Source: Haliclona indistincta
Lineage: Eukaryota > Porifera > Demospongiae > Haplosclerida > Chalinidae
Assembly: GCA_964017065.1 (NCBI GenBank)
Contig: OZ024791.1
Location: 4,392,547 to 4,456,546, forward strand
Reading direction: 5' to 3'
Length of the DNA stretch: 64,000 nucleotides
Under the pieces are notes generated by a model. It did not search any database, was not told where the DNA came from, and saw nothing but the letters and a program-made list of their open reading frames with translations. Both the position numbers and the translations under genes were made by a program. Below are positions 61,001 through 64,000 of the stretch, piece after piece; position 1 is the first letter of the stretch; every line of letters starts with the position of its first letter.

Positions 61001-63324
61001 TTCAGGTGGACAGAATGTCCAAGAGTTACTTGTTGCTACTTTGTTGACTCATCCCGTGGAACAGATTCTTAAAGTGATTCCAAAAGAAAGCTCACATGAT
61101 TTTTATGAACGCTATCTCAGTGACTTTGTTTCCCAACTTTCGCTTCAGATAGAAGACAAAGAAAATGGAAACAAGGTCAGCATATCATTCCAATACTAAT
61201 AATAGTTATTATAGTTCTACTACATGCAGCTAGTATATGATGCTATTAACTTGTCAGCATCAAAGCACCTTCCCATATTAAAAACACCAGAACAGTTTCC
61301 TGATGTACTTGAAGGAATTGCTGCAATACATATTGGCTACCATGCCATACAGAGTGAAATTCACTGGTTCACTGAGCTTACCAAGCTGTTTCCTGAACTG
61401 CCTTCAATATTGATAAAGAAATTACAACCTACTGATTCAGATTCTGAAGTGGTAAATAATAATTATGCTTGCTGCAAAAACCAATATCTAACTTCATCTT
61501 TGTGTATTTAGGTGTTTCATTTAGTTGCTCTGAATGAAATAATTCAAACAACTTCACCAACTGCAAAAAAAGATTGGAATAGTTCTACTCTGAGGGAATG
61601 GGTTAGAATGCTTCACTCATGCAAAAATACTGTTCAGTCCTTGTTGAATGCTCAAGTAACAGATGGAGAACAAACAACCAGTCTAATTACTACTGCAAGG
61701 TATACCATAGCCTTGAAAAAATACTGAGATCACTTACAATTCATAACGCAGGAAAAACTGGCAAAAGACGCAAGCCGTTCTATTGTTCACAGAACATCTG
61801 ATATTGAAAATTCCAGCTGAGTTCAAAAATTTATATGCATTTCCAAAGAGGATTGATCATGTAAGGTGTATTCACTAGACAGTACTGATTATTTTGTTTC
61901 TGCACGTTACAGTCACTGGTCAATGTTTCCTTCACTGAAGATAAAATCCTCAAGCTAATGTTCAGGCATGTGAAGGCTCTGGTTAGCAGCTATGAAAAAC
62001 AAGAAGAAGTGTATGTAACAGAATAACGTTTATGATTAAAGTAAAACAATGAATACTTTTTAGGGTGAAGCTTGCTTGTGTAAGTTGTGAGTGTACTCTC
62101 AGACCAAATGACACAGTCTACTTACCGTGCCCTGAACATCATATGTTCTGCAATCCTTGTATTAAAGACGCATGGAAGAAAGGAGAACGTAATTGCATTA
62201 AATGTCAAGTTTTTATTCCTTTGGAGTCCAAGACAAAAGTACCAGAATCAATAAGGTAAACAATCTATCAGCATTGATTTACAATAAAAACTATACATTT
62301 TTAGGAGAAAATTAGAAAATTATGGTCGACTTCAGCAAAACTGTCGTGATTTCTTCATGGAATTTGTGACAGATATTTGCTCTTCATCTTATAATTTCCA
62401 AAAGCCAGATCGATCATTTGTTAAAGAACTGATGAAAATAGTATTCAGTATGGGAGAATCAGATGAATACAAGGAACTCTTTCCAGTTGAAGAAAGCAAG
62501 GAATCGAGTTGTCCCATCATCAGATCATTTTTACTCCAGTTTCTTCTTGAGATAAGGTACAGAAAACTACTTGTATAATGTGAAAGTTTGAAGGTGTAGG
62601 CTCAAAATGAGAAATTACTAGCAGTTTAGCCATATTTCTGATTTCTGTTATTAGGCAAACTGCCAAATTTTACATTGTTTTGTATCACAGTATTCTTTGA
62701 TGTAATTTTTATTTTCACAGCCCAGAAGAAGTAAAAGAGCATATTCAGAAGTACCTTGATTTTGTACATGAGAAGGCTGGACGACAGTTTGTTGTGAATG
62801 ACATGGATCTCTATCTGCTGTGCATCAAGTGCATGGAGGTAACATGATGTTTATGAACACAATACTCAATATAATTTTATACTCAGGATCGATTCTACAA
62901 AAAATACATTGAAATTTCGCAAGTACGAAAAAAACTGGCATTCACTAATCAGTGCTTGCTAGATGTGCTGCCTCGTATTTCTGATGATGGTGAAATGATA
63001 GTTTTAGAAAGAAGGAAGGATGTCCACTACTTAGAATTAGTAGCTAAATTACGTTTTGGACTATGTGTGGCTGCAGACTTGTTCTATACCTACTACTGGT
63101 TCAGTGAAAACATCCATGAACTAAATCATTATGAGAAGGAGGCTCTTGAGGAGTTGTTTGCTTCAATAAAACAAATTTGTCACGACAAAGGTGTCAAGAT
63201 TGAACCAGGTCACTTTTTAGTGAAGCAGATTGTGAGACAGTATGGGTTTCCTTGCCTAGAGAAATTGTGTCAACTGGAGGAATTTGAGAAATGGATTATG
63301 CCAGCAGGAATTAGCAACAAACAG
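24400..63324 (+). CDS. RNF213-like: RNF213-like E3 ubiquitin ligase with N-terminal death-fold domains (giant gene, 3' end off window)
   Basis: At least 58 exons, about 13.56 kb coding, about 4,520 codons; all junctions are GT/AG and phase-consistent. Order: disordered N-terminus (1-224), death-fold 1 (about 225-312), linker, death-fold 2 (about 347-435), RNF213 N-arm/stalk (about 480-1690), UBA-like segment (about 1930-1965), AAA+ modules with P-loops RPGMGKT, GETGCGKT and GKPGSSKS, E3 module and C3HC4 RING (about 4188-4251). RNF213 is a dynein-like AAA+ ubiquitin ligase with roles in lipid droplets and in ubiquitylating intracellular bacteria. Human RNF213 is about 5,200 residues; the RZ finger and C-terminus should lie right of the window. 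The exon blocks are listed separately. One -1 frame break in exon 44 (near 56897) means this copy is either a pseudogene, mis-sequenced, or recoded. Confidence 0.93.
25073..27209 (+). other. intron 1, with foldback and family-A fragments
   Basis: Holds the foldback element 25150-25760, an inverted half copy of the family-A right foldback (about 25840-26094), a degenerate element with TTCGCGAAA blocks (about 26180-26300), a family-A left-end fragment (26527-26585) with AAGATGGCGGC at 26548, and a (TGAC)n run at about 27073-27106. Confidence 0.6.
25150..25760. mobile_element. foldback element in intron 1
   Basis: Outer arms about 25160-25205 and 25699-25745 (AACATGTATATTCGTACGC and its inverse; CAATAGCGTACGAATATAC). 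An inner, longer foldback has arms 25199-25327 and 25339-25465 around an 11-nt spacer. No protein. Two insertions or a composite MITE are both possible. Confidence 0.7.
27210..27473 (+). CDS. RNF213-like exon 2: death-fold domain 1
   Basis: 88 codons in phase 1-1, so the exon is a symmetric module. Pattern: amphipathic start (PPSDKMIDDV), KWKKIASKLHV, a middle with SSDEIKLKRVFDEWKA, then FNMATLLNVLKEVDASNVACQLG. W-x2-IA-x2-L, followed by L-x-R-V-F-x2-W and TLL-x2-L...A-x2-L, is the hydrophobic spacing of death domains. Death-fold domains form homotypic signalling assemblies (Myddosome, PIDDosome). The assignment rests on pattern and on similarity to exon 4, not on a database search. Confidence 0.75.
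27682..28175. mobile_element. TTAA-flanked element with CCCTTC ends
   Basis: TTAA (27678-27681 and 28176-28179) flanks CCCTTCAAGTGCGGAC... and ...CGCTTGTGAAGGG. TTAA target and CCCTT ends are typical of piggyBac-type elements. 494 bp, non-coding, in intron 2. Confidence 0.7.
28176..29440. other. rest of intron 2
   Basis: About 1.26 kb. CTGTGGCAGTTTTCTCAACA (about 28291) recurs inverted at about 28526, the ends of a foldback of about 260 bp. I see nothing else I can support. Confidence 0.4.
29441..29542 (+). CDS. RNF213-like exon 3: basic/Gln-rich linker
   Basis: 34 codons, phase 1-1, between the two death-fold exons. Sequence is K/Q/T-rich (RSQAKKQPEK, TQTDIQPQ), an unstructured linker. Its symmetric phase means it could be skipped without changing the frame. 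Confidence 0.75.
   Translation, partial: KTKSKGVRPRNNQKRLLFRPKQIFSRKERVKVN
29559..30790 (+). mobile_element. family-A repeat, copy 2 (intron 3)
   Basis: Left hairpin AGGGAGACAC-GGTA-GTGTCTCCCT (29559-29582), AAGATGGCGGC at 29605, TTC-rich tract, paired CACGTGACCAAGC boxes (about 30019-30055), right foldback arms 30409-30556 and 30642-30790. It begins only 17 bp after the exon 3 donor. Confidence 0.87.
30791..31378. other. intron 3 remainder
   Basis: About 590 bp to the exon 4 acceptor. No repeat end or ORF I can support. Confidence 0.4.
31379..31645 (+). CDS. RNF213-like exon 4: death-fold domain 2
   Basis: 89 codons, phase 1-1. It follows the pattern of exon 2: LLSEDVVDMM, TKWIAIATRLEL, then EEEKLESVFLQWKKKQNPP and SALIQLLESKEVAEFDLADALG. 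Shared positions with exon 2 include KW-x-x-IA-x-x-L, KL-x-x-V-F-x-x-W and a PP-x-x-x-x-x-L turn, so the two look like diverged duplicates. Death-domain assignment as for exon 2; the tryptophan and the helix spacing are clearer here. Confidence 0.8.
32095..33570 (+). CDS. RNF213-like exons 5-6: linker
   Basis: Exons 32095-32153 and 33491-33570, joined in phase 0. An acidic start (EHEEEEYYTAAET) is followed by a short segment with ANPGTPIGAFMTPVFKKLK leading to the first beta-rich domain. The intron between them holds the TTAA-flanked element 32841-33431. Confidence 0.75.
32841..33431. mobile_element. TTAA-flanked element with CCCTTT ends (intron 5)
   Basis: TTAA (32837-32840, 33432-33435) borders CCCTTTAACTAC... 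and ...GGCTTAAAGGG. 591 bp, non-coding. Same class as 27682-28175. Confidence 0.7.
33620..35000 (+). CDS. RNF213-like exons 7-11: N-arm and start of stalk
   Basis: Exons 33620-33805, 33892-34082, 34149-34423, 34473-34711, 34767-35000; introns are 49-86 bp. The first part is beta-rich (VKVYFYVLL, MCIRFW, GNWDCGELKIY, YKYYVYPD), which fits the carbohydrate-binding-like and C2-like domains in the N-arm of RNF213; the later exons are helical (SILALKTMLPMYFTDV, IQISFLYLYLLKSIVLL) as in the stalk. These exons are the least conserved part of the gene and are placed by phase and by their position ahead of the clear RNF213 core. Confidence 0.8.
35034..35590. mobile_element. TTAA-flanked foldback element (intron 11)
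   Basis: TTAA (35030-35033, 35591-35594) borders GGTGGCGGGATACC and ...GTCACC. Near-perfect inner arms of about 115 bp (about 35080-35196 and 35272-35392) would fold into a long stem. Same terminal motif as 52187-52904. Confidence 0.78.
35865..37086 (+). mobile_element. family-A repeat, copy 3 (intron 11)
   Basis: Left hairpin AGGGAGGCAC-GGTA-GTGACTCCCT (35865-35888, one mismatch), AAGATGGCGGC at 35911, shorter TTC tract, paired CACGTGACC boxes, right foldback ending 24 bp before the exon 12 acceptor. Confidence 0.87.
37111..40246 (+). CDS. RNF213-like exons 12-15: stalk
   Basis: Exons 37111-37297, 38119-38171, 39831-40095, 40151-40246. Helical, no motif. Exon 13 is only 53 nt and is recognised because it alone restores phase between exons 12 and 14. 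The long gaps are transposon insertions (37316-38078, 38297-38942 and an old family-A fragment at 39365-39615). Confidence 0.8.
37316..38078. mobile_element. TIR element with 9-bp target duplication (intron 12)
   Basis: ATAGATATTACAGTACGGG (37316) is inverted at 38060-38078. The direct repeat GATATAACC flanks it (37307-37315 and 38079-38087). A 9-bp duplication suits Mutator-like elements. Removing the element and one repeat leaves a 49-bp intron, the usual length in this gene. Confidence 0.82.
38297..38942. mobile_element. TIR element with internal 18-bp minisatellite (intron 13)
   Basis: TAGTCTCGCGG...CAGACGTTCTGG...GGTCACTAAGGCCAGGTTT (38297-38350) is inverted at about 38889-38942. The ends also contain a self-complementary CAGACGTTCT/AGAACGTCTG. 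Inside, ATCGCGATTGTAGCCAAC repeats about seven times (about 38600-38742). Confidence 0.8.
39365..39615 (+). mobile_element. old, internally deleted family-A fragment (intron 13)
   Basis: GAACCTGGAAGCGGTTAGAAA, GTGCCTTTTGAACT, ATGGCGATAT and TTCTATTGAAATCAAAAGG follow the order of family-A internal sequences with many changes and gaps. Confidence 0.55.
40582..41738 (+). mobile_element. family-A repeat, copy 4 (intron 15)
   Basis: Lacks the 5' half of the terminal hairpin (starts CTCCCTATATAGGG) and the AAGATGGCGGC box; the rest, including the right foldback (to 41738), is present. Lies within a 2.1-kb intron. Confidence 0.83.
42391..43081 (+). CDS. RNF213-like exons 16-18: stalk
   Basis: Exons 42391-42498, 42563-42707, 42764-43081. 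Helical segments (LRQKLDMLQNPLEMYLENMV, KAIYVLSTFTKKVVEGGLT) typical of an alpha-solenoid stalk; no catalytic motif. Confidence 0.83.
43489..43804. mobile_element. 316-bp TIR element with TTA target duplication (intron 18)
   Basis: TGCGCCTATCA-TGTCACGCCCCACC is inverted at the right end; TTA flanks both sides (43486-43488, 43805-43807). A TTA duplication and this size are typical of PIF/Harbinger MITEs. Interior is C-rich. Confidence 0.78.
44065..45603 (+). CDS. RNF213-like exons 19-22: conserved stalk
   Basis: Exons 44065-44705, 44765-44933, 44981-45195, 45298-45603. This is where similarity to vertebrate RNF213 becomes plain: LTFAQVATQIWAPVYEKSK, QCLKAFCMCVELLKWLRE, LQSFVVVAHQ, AFAPLIYDLPSDAG, GLWEALEDTPNL. 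Structural part of the stalk leading to the AAA core; no catalytic residues expected. Confidence 0.9.
45654..46507 (+). CDS. RNF213-like exon 23: stalk with UBA-like segment
   Basis: 284 codons plus two bases; donor GTATGA at 46508. The ORF would end in frame 15 bases on, but splicing to 47433 gives TGG and restores the RNF213 register (SLPSMFQST...). The last 60 residues are acidic, then LVEDDYSVQVAIKAV-x4-GNLEKAREIAQAL, with the spacing of a UBA three-helix bundle. Confidence 0.85.
46508..47432. other. intron 23
   Basis: 925 bp. ACAATGTAAACAGCATTC occurs twice in tandem at about 46622-46656; nothing else recognisable. Confidence 0.5.
47433..48220 (+). CDS. RNF213-like exons 24-28: first (degenerate) AAA region
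   Basis: Exons 47433-47554, 47604-47681, 47729-47835, 47888-48026, 48076-48220. Contains LPSIEEVLICSETTTTEE followed by VTLLWYRAV and RIFCLVHAEKL, all characteristic of RNF213 just before its P-loop modules. In the family this first AAA unit lacks working nucleotide motifs; none is seen here either. Confidence 0.88.
48274..49770 (+). CDS. RNF213-like exons 29-35: AAA module with P-loop RPGMGKT
   Basis: Exons 48274-48517, 48579-48755, 48809-48923, 48980-49142, 49192-49366, 49414-49526, 49576-49770. Exon 29 has STRPGMGKTLHIKRL, a complete Walker A; I see no clear Walker B, as reported for the AAA2 unit of RNF213 that binds but does not turn over ATP. Later exons hold VYQYLRRI, FLNAQLSDCETSVFC, GFRKFVVEFMV, FFNQDHTSFTFMG, all RNF213 signatures. 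Confidence 0.9.
50571..50708. repeat. 138-bp imperfect palindrome
   Basis: GTTAGACAGCGAGTCCGAGG...TTTAGAAACCCGAGGCCCG pairs with CGGGCCGAGGGTTTCTAAA...CGAGCTGTCTAAC around a spacer of about 35 nt (50617-50655). Likely the foldback end of a transposon. Confidence 0.7.
52187..52904. mobile_element. TTAA-flanked foldback, about 300-bp arms
   Basis: TTAA (52183-52186, 52905-52908) flanks GGTGGCGGTATACCCGTT and its inverse. The arms (52187-52487 and 52605-52904) differ at only a few positions around a 117-nt loop. TTAA suggests piggyBac-type mobilisation. Confidence 0.85.
53084..54568 (+). CDS. RNF213-like exons 36-42: AAA module with GETGCGKT (AAA3)
   Basis: Exons 53084-53212, 53265-53382, 53657-53892, 53944-54026, 54078-54211, 54265-54366, 54416-54568. 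Walker A GETGCGKT (about residues 2619-2626), Walker B LFFDEANTT (about 2684), then sensor-region AACNPYRR and the RLVYRVLPLPPSM box. All catalytic residues are present, so this module should hydrolyse ATP. Intron 37 is slightly longer (274 bp) and holds no clear element. Confidence 0.95.
55151..55290. repeat. 140-bp imperfect palindrome
   Basis: Arms of about 58 bp (AGTTAACTCCCGGTCTCT, TAATACCTCGGTGGTTAATT and inverses) around a GC-rich loop. Foldback element or transposon end. Confidence 0.7.
55509..56438 (-). pseudogene. tyrosine-recombinase pseudogene with a family-A end
   Basis: On the minus strand: MKDKVHHTRLK start at 56438; a SAM-like N-terminal domain (LTPATVNVHIAAMGSLHRQ, AGLPNPT, FKKGL); then, in other frames, box I with its arginine (LALFGFLRISEF), KNDQFFKGHTLYL, a degraded box II (THSF, then IGTASSAA) and KIIKHFGRWHISAFER near 55590. 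Several frameshifts and at least three stops break it. This is the arrangement of eukaryotic tyrosine recombinases (DIRS/Ngaro or Crypton type, which I cannot tell apart here). About 60 bp further the family-A sequence (GCGTTCAAACGC, AAGATGGCGGC) and the hairpin AGGGACGCAC-AGTA-GTGCGTCCCT (55509-55532) end the element. Confidence 0.75.
56465..58849 (+). CDS. RNF213-like exons 43-47: AAA module with GKPGSSKS (AAA4), frame break in exon 44
   Basis: Exons 56465-56640, 56693-58197, 58254-58395, 58445-58663, 58713-58849. Exon 44 has Walker A GKPGSSKS (about residues 2986-2993), Walker B VVVLDEVGLAED, GISNWALDAAKMNRG, FFGLRDFYTLIKM, LRNFSG, GSSFPKDQEYTQ and INRLEKH, the most conserved block of RNF213. 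The frame from the acceptor runs through the P-loop and then must shift by -1 around 56894-56903 to continue with LKHFKSAQLFSYQCS; unshifted it stops at 56969. Exon 44 is one base short of the length its flanking phases require. A 21-nt intron could also explain it but would be far shorter than any other here. Confidence 0.92.
58906..59434. mobile_element. 529-bp TIR element with TACCGTATAGC ends (intron 47)
   Basis: TACCGTATAGCCGGTTATTTTC and its inverse (...GAAAATAAACAGCTATACGGTA) form the TIRs. TA at both ends. Related by its terminal 11 bp to 10808-11013. The rest of the 1.1-kb intron (to 59958) shows nothing clear. Confidence 0.75.
59959..62010 (+). CDS. RNF213-like exons 48-54: hinge and E3 module before the RING
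   Basis: Exons 59959-60449, 60505-60954, 61006-61175, 61230-61451, 61512-61699, 61752-61860, 61913-62010. Signatures: FIVQLPRV, FQGGQWVSAHIDDL, MIPFIDRNNNLDL, FPFSWEMID, then helices (EIIQTTSPTAKKDW). Follows RNF213 order between AAA core and RING. Confidence 0.9.
62064..62255 (+). CDS. RNF213-like exon 55: RING finger
   Basis: 64 codons. CVSC...LPC-PEHHMFC-NPC...NCIKC supplies seven cysteines and a histidine for a C3HC4 RING. Between the third cysteine and the histidine that lies three residues before the next cysteine there are three residues (PEH) instead of the usual one; alternatively the first of the two histidines is the ligand. The RING normally recruits the E2 in E3 ligases, though in RNF213 the ubiquitin-transfer cysteine and the RZ finger lie downstream, outside this window. 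Confidence 0.9.
62305..63324 (+). CDS. RNF213-like exons 56-58: E3 shell
   Basis: Exons 62305-62556, 62721-62838, 62887-63324; last donor GTAACA at 63325, phase 0. Helical repeats (CRDFFMEFVTDIC, PIIRSFLLQFLLEI, LYLLCIKCMED) matching the region after the RING in RNF213. No stop codon, so the gene goes on to the right. Confidence 0.88.
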
Positions 63325-64000
63325 GTAACACAGCATGCATAACAACATTTCAATGTTTCCTTAAAAGTGTATGAAATTGTCTTGCTCATCTTTCAATACC
63401 AGTATACCATCATTCATGTAATCTCCTGCCATTTTATTCATGCAACAATGTTGCTTTGAATTATTATTACACACTGTGTGATTTTTGTTGCAGGCAACTA
63501 TCAGCGCGTTTTCACTGGAGCCAAAAACGGTTTTTGGACCATTATGCTCTAGCGGACAGAGCTGTTCCAAACCGCTCTGTTCCGATCAAAATAGGAGCTG
63601 GTCGAAAACCCAATAAAACCAGTTCTAGAGCTGTTCTGTGCTAATGTAAATAGAATCGTTCTACGGCTGAGTGCCAGCGCACATATTCCGGCAAAGTGCT
63701 AAACAGGTCGTAAGATGTGCGCTAGTAACAAACTCGACCATTAGGTCGGATTCAGCAACCAAAAACACGCTCCTTTTGGTTCTTGCTTTCCTGGCAATGT
63801 CAAGGTTCGCCTTAATTAGACATCGTGCGCTGACTTTCTGGGCAGTTCTAGTAGCTCAGGCTACAGGGAGCAGCTAGCGGCAACGATCATTTTGCTCAAT
63901 CGACCTTGTGTGAGCTCATGTGAGTGGGTTGAACAGGAAATAAATTAGTTATTACACACCGCTCATGCAATATCCGATTTATATGACCACACCCTCAGTC
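63325..64000. other. intron 58 (incomplete)
   Basis: 676 bp to the window edge. GGAGCCAAAAACGGTTTTTGG and repeated AGAGCTGTTC/GAACAGAGC-like words suggest a transposon end, but no partner is visible. Confidence 0.4.

Overview
The window is animal genomic DNA: intron-rich genes with GT/AG introns, many only about 50-80 nt long, AT-rich intergenic DNA, Ty3/Gypsy retrotransposons and a very dense load of small foldback and terminal-inverted-repeat (TIR) elements. The gene families and the compact introns suit an early-branching marine metazoan; a sponge is plausible, but the sequence alone does not fix the species.

Layout. (1) 1-2391: 3' part of a Ty3/Gypsy element with an in-frame stop, ending in a candidate 163-bp LTR. 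(2) 2773-4121, minus strand: the first six exons of a VWA8-like mitochondrial AAA+ ATPase gene, which continues off the left edge. (3) 4.1-11.7 kb: no convincing gene; several non-autonomous DNA elements, some nested. (4) 11674-15958: a complete, apparently young Gypsy element with two identical-looking 166-bp LTRs, a 5-bp target duplication and one uninterrupted gag-pol frame. (5) 16.3-17.9 kb: TIR elements, a tRNA-like SINE remnant and a small Cys-pair ORF. (6) 18.0-24.4 kb: a large imperfect inverted duplication with a spacer of about 3.2 kb; its right arm is the promoter/5' region of the next gene. (7) 24400-63324, plus strand: one giant gene with at least 58 exons, about 4,520 codons inside the window, continuing off the right edge. 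From its AAA+ core and RING finger it is an RNF213-type (mysterin) E3 ubiquitin ligase. Ahead of the RNF213 part lie a disordered N-terminus and two death-fold domains, which vertebrate RNF213 does not have as far as I know.

I rebuilt exons by hand; reading phase is consistent at every junction from exon 1 to exon 58. The single break is a -1 frame discontinuity in exon 44, just after the P-loop of the second complete AAA module.

Most long introns are short ancestral introns swollen by transposons. One roughly 1.2-kb family occurs four times in the same orientation, with further fragments. Its left end is a hairpin whose stem varies with compensatory changes. A copy of that end also lies directly downstream of a decayed tyrosine-recombinase gene inside one intron, which suggests a possible source of mobility for the family.

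The biologically most interesting object is the death-domain/RNF213 fusion: a candidate innate-immune ubiquitin ligase that could be recruited to death-fold assemblies directly.
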